From the NCBI RefSeq assembly GCF_014639795.1, contig NZ_BMGC01000022.1:1-64000 (forward strand): a stretch of DNA of 64,000 nt. Direction: 5' to 3'. Numbering within the stretch: the first letter of the stretch is position 1; each line of letters opens with the position of its first letter. This DNA is from Gordonia jinhuaensis (GTDB lineage Bacteria > Actinomycetota > Actinomycetes > Mycobacteriales > Mycobacteriaceae). Positions 26,380 through 35,290 of the stretch are shown here, one piece after another. The position numbers were made by a program, and so were the translations under genes. The notes under the pieces were generated by a model that made no database searches, was not told the DNA's origin, and saw only the letters and a list, made by a program, of their open reading frames with translations.

Positions 26380-28164
26380 ATGGCAGCCCCACTCTCCCGC
26401 CGCGACCTGCAATTCCTGCTCTACGAGTGGCTGGATGTGGAGTCGCTGACCGCGCGAACCGAGTTCGCCGAACACTCCAGGGAGACCTTCGACGCGGTCC
26501 TCGAGCTGAGCGAGGACATCGCCACCAAACGGTTCAAACCGTTCAACAAGCTCGGCGACGCGAACGAGCCGTATGTGGGCCCTGACGGCAAGGTCGTCCT
26601 CCCCGACGAGATCAGCTCGGGTATCAACGAGTTCGTCAAGGCCGGATTGATGGGCGGTTCATTCGACGAGTCGGTGGGCGGCATGTCGCTCCCGACGGTG
26701 ATCAACCGGGCGGCGATGGCCTGGTTCCAGGCGTCGAATCCGGGTATGTCCTCGTACCCGTTCCTGACCGTGGGCAATGCGCATCTTCTCGCCGAGTACG
26801 GCACCCCCGAGCAGATCGAGACCTGGGTGCGTCCGCTGGTGGAGGGCCGCTACTTCGGCACCATGTGCCTGTCGGAGCCGCAGGCCGGGTCGTCGCTGGC
26901 CGACATCACCACCAATGCGGTGCCGGCTGCCGACGGGACCTACCGGGTGACCGGAACCAAGATGTGGATCTCCGCGGGTGAGCACGAACTCACCGAGAAC
27001 ATCGTCCATCTGGTGCTGGTCAAGGTCCCCGGCGGAGCGCCCGGCGTCAAGGGCATCTCGCTGATGATCGTGCCGAAATTCCTTCCCGACGGGACCCGCA
27101 ACGATGTGGAGCTCGTGGGCCTCAACCACAAGATGGGTAATCGCGCGACCACCAACACGCTGCTGAACTTCGGCGACGGCACCCACCGTCCCGCCGACGA
27201 GCCGGGTGCGGTCGGTTATCTGGTGGGTGAGGAGCATCGCGGGCTCTTCTACATGTTCCACATGATGAACGAGGCCAGGATCGGTGTGGGCTCGATGGCG
27301 ATGGCCCTGGGCTATGCGGGATATCTGGCTTCGCTGGAGTACGCGAAGGTCCGCACCCAGGGCCGTCCGGCCGATGCGAAGGATCCGTCGTCGCCGCCGG
27401 TCCCGATCATCGAGCACGCCGACGTCAAGCGGATGTTGTTGGCGCAGAAGTCGTATGTCGAGGGTGCCCTCGCGCTGGTCCTGTACTGCAGTCGCCTGGT
27501 CGATGAGAGCGCCACCGCCGCCGACGCGGCCGAGCGGGACCGTGTGACGCTGCTGCTCGACGTGCTCACCCCGATCGCCAAGAGCTGGCCGTCGCAGTGG
27601 TGCCTGGAGGCCAACAGCCTCGCGATCCAGGTGCACGGGGGTTACGGCTACACACGTGAATTCGACGTGGAGCAGTACTACCGCGACAACCGCCTCAACC
27701 CGATCCACGAGGGCACTCACGGCATCCACGGTCTCGACCTGCTCGGCCGCAAGGTCGTGATGGCCGGCGGGGCGGGACTGACCGCCCTGGTGGAGACCAT
27801 CTCGGCGACCGTCGAACGCGCGACCACCGCCGAGAACGCGGAGACGCGTGATCACGCCGCGTCGTTGCGCGATGCGCTCGCCGACCTGGTGACGGCGACA
27901 CGTGAGGCGTGGTCGGTCGGCGATCCGGCGCGCACGCTGGCCAATGCGAGCCTCTATCTGGAGGCCGCCGGGCACATCGTGATCGCCTGGATTTGGCTCG
28001 AGCAGGAGCTGGTCGCCGCAGGGAAGCAGGGAGATTTCTACGACGGCAAACGCCTTGCTGCGCAGTACTTCTTCCGCTACGAGTCGCCCAAGGTGCGCCA
28101 GCAGCTGGTGATGGTCGGTTCTGCCGACACCACCACGCTCGAGGCCGACCCGGCCGTGTTCTGA
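26380..28164 (+). CDS. Acyl-CoA dehydrogenase, long (DmdC/FadE5-like) type
   Basis: 594 residues, longer than the 380-400 of short acyl-CoA dehydrogenases. The N-terminal extension (FLLYEWLDVESLT, about residues 1-90) and a C-terminal helical domain (about residues 470-594) are typical of the DmdC/FadE5 branch. The core has the FAD segments MCLSEPQAGSSLADI and MWISAGEHELTENIVH, and the base region NPIHEGTHGIHGLDLLG, which holds a Glu in the expected place. It should oxidise a CoA thioester to the 2,3-enoyl form, passing electrons to ETF. ATG 26380 has AAGGAG upstream. It stands alone between the oxidase and an ABC operon. Confidence 0.87.
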   Translation: MAAPLSRRDLQFLLYEWLDVESLTARTEFAEHSRETFDAVLELSEDIATKRFKPFNKLGDANEPYVGPDGKVVLPDEISSGINEFVKAGLMGGSFDESVGGMSLPTVINRAAMAWFQASNPGMSSYPFLTVGNAHLLAEYGTPEQIETWVRPLVEGRYFGTMCLSEPQAGSSLADITTNAVPAADGTYRVTGTKMWISAGEHELTENIVHLVLVKVPGGAPGVKGISLMIVPKFLPDGTRNDVELVGLNHKMGNRATTNTLLNFGDGTHRPADEPGAVGYLVGEEHRGLFYMFHMMNEARIGVGSMAMALGYAGYLASLEYAKVRTQGRPADAKDPSSPPVPIIEHADVKRMLLAQKSYVEGALALVLYCSRLVDESATAADAAERDRVTLLLDVLTPIAKSWPSQWCLEANSLAIQVHGGYGYTREFDVEQYYRDNRLNPIHEGTHGIHGLDLLGRKVVMAGGAGLTALVETISATVERATTAENAETRDHAASLRDALADLVTATREAWSVGDPARTLANASLYLEAAGHIVIAWIWLEQELVAAGKQGDFYDGKRLAAQYFFRYESPKVRQQLVMVGSADTTTLEADPAVF

Positions 28165-28298
28165 CCCGGGATCGCCCCTGCCCGCCTCTATAGTTCGACT
28201 GGACAGGCCGACCGGACACGGCCGACCGGGAGGTCTCGAACCGCCGGGATGCACTGGTCGGCGACCAGACGCGAAGGCGTGGGCAGGGGAAGAACGCG

Positions 28299-29042
28299 GT
28301 GATCGAGTTCGACGCGGTATCGAAGGTGTACCCCGACGGGACCACGGCGGTGTCAGAGGTGACGCTCACGGTGCCCTCGCACAAGACCGTGGTGCTGCTC
28401 GGTTCCTCGGGCTCCGGCAAGACCACCCTGTTGCGGATGGTCAACCGCATGGTCGAACCCACCTCGGGGCGGGTGCTCATCGACGGTGCCGATATCCGTG
28501 ATCGCAACGCGGTACACCTGCGTCGCTCGATCGGTTACGTGATGCAGAGCGGCGGGCTGCTGCCGCACCGCACGGTCACCGACAATGTGGCGACCGTGCC
28601 GGTGCTCAACGGCACCTCGCGTCGCTCGGCGCGCAAGGAGGCGGCGGGTCTGCTCGAACGGGTGGGACTCGATCCGGCGCTGGGCAAGCGGTATCCGCAT
28701 CAGCTCTCCGGCGGCCAGCAGCAGCGGGTCGGGGTGGCCAGGGCGCTCGCCGGCGATCCGAACATCCTGCTGATGGATGAGCCGTTCGGCGCGGTCGACC
28801 CGGTGGTCCGACGCGATCTGCAGGACGAGTTGCTGCGCCTGCAGTCGCAGCTGGGTAAGACGATCGTGTTCGTGACCCACGACGTGGACGAGGCATTTCT
28901 GCTCGCCGACACGGTGGCATTGCTCAAACCCGGTGGTGTGCTCGCCCAGGTGGGGACGCCCACGGAGATCGTCGAGCATCCGGCCGACGATTTCGTCGCG
29001 GAGTTCATCGACGCCGGTCGGCCCAGGAGCGTGCTCCGATGA
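28299..29042 (+). CDS. Osmoprotectant ABC transporter ATP-binding protein (OpuCA/ProV-like)
   Basis: 247 residues. Walker A LLGSSGSGKTTLLRMVNRM, Q-loop IGYVMQSGGLLPH, signature LSGGQQQRVGVARALAG, Walker B ILLMDEPFGAVDP and H-loop VFVTHDVDEAFLLAD are complete. The MVEPTSGRVLIDG segment is typical of the quaternary-amine (OpuA/OpuC) subfamily. It powers the uptake of glycine betaine, choline or carnitine with the two permeases and the binding lipoprotein that follow. The CBS domain tail usual in many OpuCA proteins is absent. The GTG at 28299 has AGGGGAAG upstream. Its end lies inside the 24-bp tandem repeat. Confidence 0.9.
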   Translation: MIEFDAVSKVYPDGTTAVSEVTLTVPSHKTVVLLGSSGSGKTTLLRMVNRMVEPTSGRVLIDGADIRDRNAVHLRRSIGYVMQSGGLLPHRTVTDNVATVPVLNGTSRRSARKEAAGLLERVGLDPALGKRYPHQLSGGQQQRVGVARALAGDPNILLMDEPFGAVDPVVRRDLQDELLRLQSQLGKTIVFVTHDVDEAFLLADTVALLKPGGVLAQVGTPTEIVEHPADDFVAEFIDAGRPRSVLR

Positions 29043-29124
29043 TGTGTCCAGTGCGTGCTCCGATGATCTTTACAGTGCGTGCTCCGATGATGCGTCCAGT
29101 GCGTGCTCCGATGATCTGTGCAGT
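29029..29124 (+). repeat. Four tandem 24-bp repeats at an ABC gene junction
   Basis: Units at 29029-29052, 29053-29076, 29077-29100 and 29101-29124 share GCGTGCTCCGATGAT, with two alternating variants in the last 9 bases. The first unit holds the ATPase stop codon. In the frame of the following permease the array encodes the octapeptide CSDDxxSA four times. Since the permease start is 25 bases after the array, the array is probably not translated in that frame. Its period is a multiple of three, so copy changes would not shift any frame. Confidence 0.85.
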
Positions 29125-29148
29125 GCAGCGGATTTCGGAGTCCGCGAC

Positions 29149-29841
29149 GTGAAATGGCAATGGATCGCCGACAACTGGGACCAGATCTCCGACTACGGGT
29201 GGGCGCATCTGTGGCTGGCGGTGGTCCCGGTGATCGTCGGCACGGTGTTGTCGATCCCGCTGGGGTGGATCGCCAACCGTTACCGCTTCACCCGCGGCAC
29301 GCTGCTGGTGCTCGGCGGTGTGCTGTATGCGATCCCGTCGCTGCCGTTGTTCGTGGTGCTGCCCTCGATCCTGGGGACCAAGATCCTCGATCCGGTCAAT
29401 GTCGAGGTGGCGCTGTCGATCTACGCACTGGCGATCATGTTGCGTTCGGCCGCAGATGCTTTCGCCTCGGTGGATCGCAACGACATCTTGTCGGCAGATG
29501 CGGTCGGATACGGCGCGCTTCGCCGGTTCGTGACGGTGGAGCTACCGCTGGCCGGGCCGGTGCTGCTCGCCGGGGTGCGCGTGGTGTCGGTGAGCACGGT
29601 CAGTCTGGTGACGGTGGGGTCGCTGATCGGTGTGAACTCGCTGGGCTACTTCTTCATCGACGGATATCAGCGTGACTTTCCCACCGAGATCTGGGTGGGC
29701 GTGATCGGCACGGTGCTGATCGCGCTGGTGCTCGACGCGATCCTGGTGATCATCGGCCGCGTGACGATGCCGTGGGCGAAACGTTCGCCTCGGGTACGTG
29801 CACGCCGCGAGGCCGTTGCCCGGGAGGCGATCAACACATGA
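29149..29841 (+). CDS. Osmoprotectant ABC transporter permease (OpuCB/ProW-like)
   Basis: 230 residues with about six helices. KWQWIADNWDQISDYGWAHL is the typical start of OpuCB/OsmW permeases, and the EAA loop SADAVGYGALRRFVTVELPLAGP docks with the ATPase. The GTG at 29149 is chosen because homologous proteins begin with this segment and because the earlier frame only adds the tandem-repeat peptide. It should form half of the import channel with the next gene, whose ATG overlaps its stop codon (ATGA). Confidence 0.88.
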   Translation: MKWQWIADNWDQISDYGWAHLWLAVVPVIVGTVLSIPLGWIANRYRFTRGTLLVLGGVLYAIPSLPLFVVLPSILGTKILDPVNVEVALSIYALAIMLRSAADAFASVDRNDILSADAVGYGALRRFVTVELPLAGPVLLAGVRVVSVSTVSLVTVGSLIGVNSLGYFFIDGYQRDFPTEIWVGVIGTVLIALVLDAILVIIGRVTMPWAKRSPRVRARREAVAREAINT

Positions 29842-30530
29842 GCTCCTATTCGGAGGCCTTTCACTGGCTGTTCACCGCGAGCAACTGGTCGGGATCGACG
29901 GGGATCGGCGCCCGCATCGCCGAACACCTCGAGTACTCGGCGTACACCATCCTCATCGCGGTGGTGATCGCCCTGCCGCTGGGTCTTCTCATCGGCCACA
30001 CCGGGTTCGGGCGCGCGGTGATCATCCCGTTCACCGGTGCGCTGCGGGCGTTGCCGACGCTGGGTTTGCTGACGGTACTCGCGCTGCAGTTCGGCATCGG
30101 CTTGAAGGCGCCACTCATCGCGCTGGTCATTCTGGCGCTGCCCCCGATCCTCGCCGGTGCCTACGCGGGTGTGGAATCGGTGGACCGCACGACCGTGGAT
30201 GCCTCTCGGGCAACAGGGTTCACCGAGTGGCAGGTGCTCTCTCGTGTCGAGCTGCCGCTGGGGTCCCCGATCATCCTCGGCGGGATCCGTTCGGCGTCGT
30301 TGCAGGTGATCGCGACGTGGACGGTCGCGGCCTTTCTCCCGGTCGGGGGTCTCGGGCGATACCTCATCGACGGGCTCGCCATCCGTGATTACGCTCAGAT
30401 GCTCGGCGGTTCGATCGTGGTGATCGTGCTGGCGCTGCTCGTCGACGGCCTGTTCGCGGTGGTGACGCGGTTCGCCACACCGACCGGTGTGCGGGCACTG
30501 TCCTCGGCGGTGCGATCGGCGGCAGAATGA
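29838..30530 (+). CDS. Osmoprotectant ABC transporter permease (OpuCD/ProW-like)
   Basis: 230 residues, about six helices. It carries HLEYSAYTILIAVVIALPLGLLIGH at the start and a second EAA-type loop VDASRATGFTEWQVLSRVELPLGSP, matching the OpuCD/OsmY half of the transporter. The ATG at 29838 overlaps the previous gene's stop, so the two halves are translated together. Together with the preceding permease it makes the heterodimeric channel. About 160 bases then separate it from the binding-protein gene, which is still in the same direction. Confidence 0.88.
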   Translation: MSSYSEAFHWLFTASNWSGSTGIGARIAEHLEYSAYTILIAVVIALPLGLLIGHTGFGRAVIIPFTGALRALPTLGLLTVLALQFGIGLKAPLIALVILALPPILAGAYAGVESVDRTTVDASRATGFTEWQVLSRVELPLGSPIILGGIRSASLQVIATWTVAAFLPVGGLGRYLIDGLAIRDYAQMLGGSIVVIVLALLVDGLFAVVTRFATPTGVRALSSAVRSAAE

Positions 30531-30567
30531 GGGCGGCCGCTCGACCGGCGGGGATGATCGAGGAGAA

Positions 30568-30642
30568 ATGAGACGTGTTGTACCGATCGCCGGCCTGCAG
30601 TCGCACGCCGGGACGGGGATCGGTGAAGGTTCGACCAGATGA
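30568..30642 (+). CDS. Possible 24-residue leader ORF before the binding-protein gene
   Basis: ATG 30568 follows GAGGAGA with ideal spacing and reads MRRVVPIAGLQSHAGTGIGEG before ending at TGA 30640-30642, in the 160-base gap before the binding lipoprotein. No match is recognised. It could be a leader peptide, a decayed start, or chance. Confidence 0.25.
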   Translation: MRRVVPIAGLQSHAGTGIGEGSTR

Positions 30643-30690
30643 GATGTGCCGGAGGGTATGAGCCAGCCGGCATCGACGAAAGGTCCACAG

Positions 30691-31620
30691 ATGACCACCA
30701 TCAAGAGTGTGCTCGCAGCCGCGGGGCTGGCCACCGCCGTCACCGTTGCCCTGGCCGCATGTAGTTCGTCGTCGAGCCCGCTGAGCAGCGACAGCGCCGG
30801 TGAGTCGTCACCGTCGGGCACCATCACCGTCGGCTCGGCGAATTTCGCCGAGAACGAGATCCTCGCCTACGTGTACGCCGATGCGCTGAAGGACAATGGG
30901 CTCGCGGTGAACGTCAAGCCGAATATCGGTGCGCGCGATGTGTACATTTCCGCCCTCAAGGACGGGTCGATCGATCTGATTCCCGAGTACAGCGGAAACC
31001 TGCTGCAGTACTTCGATTCCAAGGCGACCGCACAGTCGGCCGACGAGGTCTACACAGCGCTCAAGGCGGCAGTGCCCTCGGGCTTCGAGGTACTCGACAA
31101 GGCGCAGGCACAGGATGCCGACTCCTACAATGTGACCTCGGACTTCAGCAAGAAGAACAACGTCACCAGCCTCGATCAGCTCGCCGGACTCAACATGTCG
31201 CTGAAGGTGGCCGGGCCGCCGGAGTTCCAGACGCGTCCCTACGGCATCCCCGGACTCAAGAGTGTCTACGGGGTGTCGGCGACGCTGGTCCCGATCAACG
31301 ACGGCGGTGGCCCGTCGACGGTCAAGGCGCTCAAGGACGGCACGGTGCAGCTGGCCGACATCTTCTCGACCACACCGGCGATCAAGCAGAACGGATTCGT
31401 CACGCTCGCCGACCCCAAGCACATGATCTTGGCGCAGAACGTGGTTCCGCTGATCAACACAGCCAAGGCGAACGGCAAGGCCGCCGAGGTGATCAACAAG
31501 GTGCAGGCCAACCTCACCACCGACGATCTGATCGCGATGAACACGAAGAGTTCGGTCGACAAGGATTCCGCCGAGCAGGTGGCCAAGGAATGGCTCGCCG
31601 ACAAGAAGCTGTTCGGCTGA
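30691..31620 (+). CDS. Osmoprotectant ABC transporter substrate-binding lipoprotein (OpuCC/ProX-like)
   Basis: 309 residues. A signal peptide with lipobox LAAC (cysteine near residue 24) is followed by the ProX/OpuCC fold: ITVGSANFAENEILAYVYADAL, ARDVYISALKDGSIDLIPEYSG and LVPINDGGGPSTVKALKDGTVQLADIFSTTPAI. These match type-II quaternary-ammonium binding proteins that hold betaine, choline or carnitine in an aromatic box. GAAAGG lies before ATG 30691. As the fourth gene of the operon it completes an OpuC-type importer. Acts on the outside of the membrane, lipid-anchored. Confidence 0.9.
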   Translation: MTTIKSVLAAAGLATAVTVALAACSSSSSPLSSDSAGESSPSGTITVGSANFAENEILAYVYADALKDNGLAVNVKPNIGARDVYISALKDGSIDLIPEYSGNLLQYFDSKATAQSADEVYTALKAAVPSGFEVLDKAQAQDADSYNVTSDFSKKNNVTSLDQLAGLNMSLKVAGPPEFQTRPYGIPGLKSVYGVSATLVPINDGGGPSTVKALKDGTVQLADIFSTTPAIKQNGFVTLADPKHMILAQNVVPLINTAKANGKAAEVINKVQANLTTDDLIAMNTKSSVDKDSAEQVAKEWLADKKLFG

Positions 31621-31647
31621 GTCACACGATCGGCACGCCTCGCGACG

Positions 31648-33153
31648 TCACGACGTGAAATCCATCGATTCGGTGACGTCGTGTCGGCGGCTGTCGATGG
31701 CGTCGAGGATCGGATTGTGGCGGACCACCCAGGGGGCTCGGTCCGAGGCCTTCGGCAACGTCTGTGCGGCGCGTTTGATGTAGCCGGATTCGAGGTTCCA
31801 CAGCAGTCGCTCGGGAAGTACCTCGTTGCCGGTGGTGGGGGTGGCACGCCGAAATCCCTTGGCGCGCATGTAGGCGATGAGGTCGGCGACCGCGCGGCTG
31901 GTGATGTCGACACGCAGCGTCCATGAGGCGTTGGTGTATCCGACCGACCATGCGAAGTTGGGCACCCCGTCGAGCATGTAGCCGCGGTAGGCGAACCGGT
32001 CGTGCGGTTTGACCTCGACCGAGTCGATGGACAAGCGTGTGCCGCCGAATGCCACGAGATCGAGTCCCGTTGCCGTGACGATGATGTCGGCGTCGATGTC
32101 GCGTCCGGAGGCGAGTCGGATTCCGGTGGGAGTGAATCGCTCGATCTGGTCGGTGACCACGTCGGCGTCGCCGCGGGATATCGCCGCATAGAAGTCACCG
32201 TCGGGTGTGATGCACAGTCGCTCGTCCCACGGTCGGTAGCGCGGGTTGAAATGGGTGTCGACGTCGTATCCGGCAGGAAGCGACCGAACGGCGATGCGAC
32301 GCAGAACTTTCCGGGCGGCGTTCGGGAAGCGTCGGCAGGCCAGATAGATGCCGGTGGTGACGATCGTGTTGCGCCACCGCAGGATCGGCAGCGTCCACCG
32401 GTCGGGGAGTATGCGCCGCAGGGCCAGGCTCGTGGGCTCTCGCCAGGCTGTGGGCAGCAGATAGCTGGGGGAACGCTGCAGCATGGTCACGTGTTCGGCG
32501 TCGGGTGCCAGCGCCGGCACGAGGGTGATCGCGGTCGCCCCGCTACCGATCACCACCACGCGCTTGCCGCGATGATCGAGGTCGGCCGGCCAGAACTGCG
32601 GGTGCACGACAGTCCCGGGGAAGTCCTGCGCCCCGACGAACTCCGGGCGGTAGGCGGTGTCGTAGCGGTAGTAGCCGGTACACAGATAGAGGAATCTGGC
32701 GCGGTAGGTCGTTGTACTCGTTTCTTGGGTGGTAGCGCTCGACTCCTCGGTGGTGGTGCTCGTCTCCTCGGTGGTGACCGTCCACATGTCGGTGGCGGTG
32801 TCGAAGTCTGCGGCGGTGACGGTGACACCGAAGTCGATGTGCTTGTCGATCCCGGTCTCGGCGGCCGTCTCGGTGAGGTAGTCGCGGATCTCGCCTCCCT
32901 CGGCCATCATCCGTTCGCCGGTCCAGGGTCGGAACGGGAAGCTGAGAGTGAGGATGTCGGAATCCGACCGCACGCCCGGATAGCGGAAGAGATCCCATGT
33001 GCCGCCGATGCGGTCGCGCTTGTCGACGATGCGATAGGTGATGTCGGGGTTCTTCTCCCGAATTCGGTAGGCGGCGTCGATGCCGGAGATACCGGCGCCG
33101 ACGATCAGCACATCGAGGATCTCGCGCTCGGTGTTGTCGGGTCTTGTGACCAT
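31648..33153 (-). CDS. Flavin-containing (Baeyer-Villiger type) monooxygenase with a repeat insertion
   Basis: 501 residues. The FAD motif VLIVGAGISGIDAAYRI, the FIGGTWD-type segment DRIGGTWDLFRYPGVRSDSD and the NADPH motif VVVIGSGATAITLVPALA place it in the EthA-like flavin monooxygenases that insert oxygen in ketones or activate drugs. The typical fingerprint FxGxxxHxxxW(P) appears as FPGTVVHPQFWP. Between the first FAD region and the ATGYY-equivalent (LCTGYY) lies an unusual Thr/Ser/Glu block at residues 127-149 built of three heptapeptide repeats. GGAGG precedes ATG 33153. The substrate is unknown. The gene is alone, convergent with the osmoprotectant operon. Confidence 0.88.
   Translation of the reverse strand: MVTRPDNTEREILDVLIVGAGISGIDAAYRIREKNPDITYRIVDKRDRIGGTWDLFRYPGVRSDSDILTLSFPFRPWTGERMMAEGGEIRDYLTETAAETGIDKHIDFGVTVTAADFDTATDMWTVTTEETSTTTEESSATTQETSTTTYRARFLYLCTGYYRYDTAYRPEFVGAQDFPGTVVHPQFWPADLDHRGKRVVVIGSGATAITLVPALAPDAEHVTMLQRSPSYLLPTAWREPTSLALRRILPDRWTLPILRWRNTIVTTGIYLACRRFPNAARKVLRRIAVRSLPAGYDVDTHFNPRYRPWDERLCITPDGDFYAAISRGDADVVTDQIERFTPTGIRLASGRDIDADIIVTATGLDLVAFGGTRLSIDSVEVKPHDRFAYRGYMLDGVPNFAWSVGYTNASWTLRVDITSRAVADLIAYMRAKGFRRATPTTGNEVLPERLLWNLESGYIKRAAQTLPKASDRAPWVVRHNPILDAIDSRRHDVTESMDFTS
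32713..32775 (-). repeat. Three 21-bp repeats inside the flavin monooxygenase gene
   Basis: The repeat encodes TTEETST, TTEESSA and TTQETST in tandem, a low-complexity insertion in a surface loop between the FAD and NADPH parts. The period is divisible by three, so length changes stay in frame. Confidence 0.75.
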
Positions 33154-33296
33154 TGCTGCCTCCGCTGTGCCACGACGAACTCGCGCTCGGAGTTGAGGCG
33201 CGGTGGGCTCACGATAGGACGGTCGCGTCCCGGTGTTGAGCCGATCGGTGCAATCGGGCCGGGCAGCTTCGGTGGATTCGGCGGGCGACGGCCCGG

Positions 33297-34093
33297 TCAG
33301 GACGCGGCGGCGACCTTGGCGATCGCCTTCGTGGTGAAGTCGTCGAAGGTCGACTGCGACGGGGCGCTGCGCGTGCCGCCGACCGACGTGACCACCGAGT
33401 AGCCGCCGACCTGGGCGATCGCGAGCAGCGAGGTGGTGGTGACCTCGGTGCCGGCGATCGTCGCGGTGCTGGTCATCTTGATGCCCACGGATTTGTCGGC
33501 CTCGTTGTGCGGCAGATCGAAGACGGAACTGGTGTTGACGCTGTGGATCTGCTGGCCGGAGACGTTGCTGTCGAGCGTCATCGTCGAGCACTTGCTACGC
33601 GCGGTCTCGGTCGCCTTGTCGATGTCCGCCCCACCGACCTGGACGGCCTCGACCATGGTCACCCCGTCGGGGGTGAACCCGCCGAAGATCTTCGCATTCG
33701 CATCGGTGGTGCTCGACAGGCTCGTCGGTCGGCAGCCCTCCGGCGTGATCTTGGCAGACTTTCCCAGTTCGGCGACATGTCGCTGCCGGCCTTGTTGGCC
33801 TCGGCGGGGGTCACCTGGAATCCGGCGGGGACGTCAGCGGTGGTGAGCAGCAGCGTCGAGGGGTCGGCGGTGGCCGCGGCGGTGGTCGTGTCATCGGACG
33901 AGGCGCCGGAGCCGGAATCCGAGCCGGAACCGTTGGCGGCGGTCTTCGCGCCGCTTGCTGACGCAGCGTCCACGGCTGTGCCGGCGACCGTCCCACCCGA
34001 CGAGCATGCCGCCACCGACAGCACTGCAGCTGCCGATGCGCAGAAAATGACTGCACGGGGGATGACTGTGCCGCGCAGGGTCGGTGAGGTCAT
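33297..34093 (-). pseudogene. Frameshifted paralogue of the neighbouring lipoprotein
   Basis: Two minus-strand frames join into one ancestral gene. The 5' part (34093-33659) has a signal with lipobox SVAAC, a Gly/Ser/Asp linker and the block LLLTTADVPAGFQV. It loses sense after DMSPNWESL. The other frame then continues with AELGKSAKITPEGCRP and leads to the track frame ending FDDFTTKAIAKVAAAS. One missing G near 33771-33776 (TCGGCCGAA read as TCGCCGAA) would explain the break. The layout and C-terminal tail match the intact gene upstream (LLLTTDDMPPDFRV and FDDFTTKAVEKVAASK), so it is a tandem duplicate. Sequencing error remains possible. Confidence 0.75.
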
Positions 34094-34182
34094 GTCGACA
34101 GGTTCCTTCCGTCACGCCGCTCGGCGCAGATGTTGTGGTGATGTGGTCGCGCGGCGAGCGCCAGGCGGTGTGGGGTGGCCGG

Positions 34183-35013
34183 CTATTTCGACGCGGCGAC
34201 CTTCTCGACAGCCTTCGTGGTGAAGTCGTCGAACTGTTGCTTGGTCGCGTCGTCCCCGGTGGTGGTTCCGCTGCTCGATCCGCTGTTTCCGGTGCCGTTG
34301 ACGGTGATGATGACGGCGTAGGACCCGACCTTCACGAAGGCGAAGTAGGAGGTGAGCTCGGCTGAGTCGCCAATGCCGCTCGCTCGGCTGACCATCTTCA
34401 GGCCGGTCGACTTGTCGGCGGGCATCGACGGAAGGTCGGTCTCGGTGGTTGTCGATGTCAGGGTCATCGTCTGACCGTCGAAGGTGTCGTTCATGGTCAT
34501 CGAGGCGCATGCGCCGGTCATCTGCGCTGCCATCTGTTCGACCTTCTTGTCCCACGGGACCAGCTCCTCGACCAGGGTCGTCCCGTCGGAGGTGCTCCCC
34601 CCGAAGGCGGCTTCGTTCTTGAGTAGCTCGTCGCCGAGTCCGTCGGCTGCCACCGACTCGCATTCGGGCGGCTGCACATTCGTCACCGACATGCCGCTCT
34701 CGCCGCTGCTGCTGTCGGGGCTCGGTTCGGTCGAATCGGCGGTGGAGTTGACCGACTGCACCCGGAAATCGGGGGGCATGTCGTCGGTGGTCAACAGCAG
34801 GCGGGTGAGATCCTCGGTGGAGTGGTGCGCAGACCCGCCTCCCGACGCGTCGAGGTCGCTGAGCGAGACGGCCTTGTGGCCGGCCGCGACGAGCTGGTCC
34901 ATCGCCTTCGGGTCGAGTGTGTTCTTGGCCGCGCACGCGCCGCCGGTGGACAGCACGACGGCGCCCGTCAGCGCGGCGAGCGCCGCGCGTCGATAGAAGC
35001 TCCCTGATGTCAT
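34183..35013 (-). CDS. Putative exported lipoprotein of unknown function
   Basis: 276 residues. A twin-Arg lead (SFYRRAALAALTGAVVL) and a GGAC site suggest an exported, possibly lipidated protein. The body is polar, with LLLTTDDMPPDFRV, PECESVAADGLGDELL and a C-terminal tail FDDFTTKAVEKVAASK. This layout (DUF-like sensor domain of mycolata lipoproteins) resembles actinobacterial lipoproteins with an N-terminal signal and a PknH-extracellular-like domain, but the match is by feel only. Two Cys residues (CES, GACAS) could form a disulfide. The ATG at 35013 is used since GAGGGGA lies upstream. The next gene is a frameshifted paralogue. Confidence 0.7.
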   Translation of the reverse strand: MTSGSFYRRAALAALTGAVVLSTGGACAAKNTLDPKAMDQLVAAGHKAVSLSDLDASGGGSAHHSTEDLTRLLLTTDDMPPDFRVQSVNSTADSTEPSPDSSSGESGMSVTNVQPPECESVAADGLGDELLKNEAAFGGSTSDGTTLVEELVPWDKKVEQMAAQMTGACASMTMNDTFDGQTMTLTSTTTETDLPSMPADKSTGLKMVSRASGIGDSAELTSYFAFVKVGSYAVIITVNGTGNSGSSSGTTTGDDATKQQFDDFTTKAVEKVAASK

Positions 35014-35049
35014 CTCGATCGTCCCCTCATGCCCATCGCCCATACCCAT

Positions 35050-35290
35050 CGCCTCTGCGTGGTGCGGTGCGCCCCCGACAGCGCTGCGCTCGACAGCGCT
35101 GAAGTCGGCTGCGCTCGCACCGGCATCGACAGACCGTACTCAACGGCAATATGTCATGCCGCATCGGTCGTCTCGGCTGTCGGTCAGCTGAATGACGTAG
35201 TGTCCTTCGGCCGACCGGGGGCTGGTTGTGCGGCGTCGTCGCAGTTCCGGCGGGTCGGTGGCGGGGTGTGCGACACAGCGATGCGGCCGG
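35050..35290. other. Gap with short imperfect direct repeats, no gene seen
   Basis: 241 bases between two minus-strand genes. Around 35075-35115 the stretch CGACAGCGCTG occurs twice in near tandem. No open frame with coding character and no strong hairpin was seen. It probably contains the promoter of the lipoprotein gene. Confidence 0.5.

Noticed and set aside
29029-29124. CRISPR array
   Set aside because: The 24-bp units are directly adjacent with no unique spacers, and no cas gene is present; the same holds for the 7-bp array at 35832.
28933-29148. Upstream start of the first osmoprotectant permease that would add a repeat peptide
   Set aside because: Family members start near KWQW, and the extension is mostly translated from the tandem repeat and the end of the ATPase gene.
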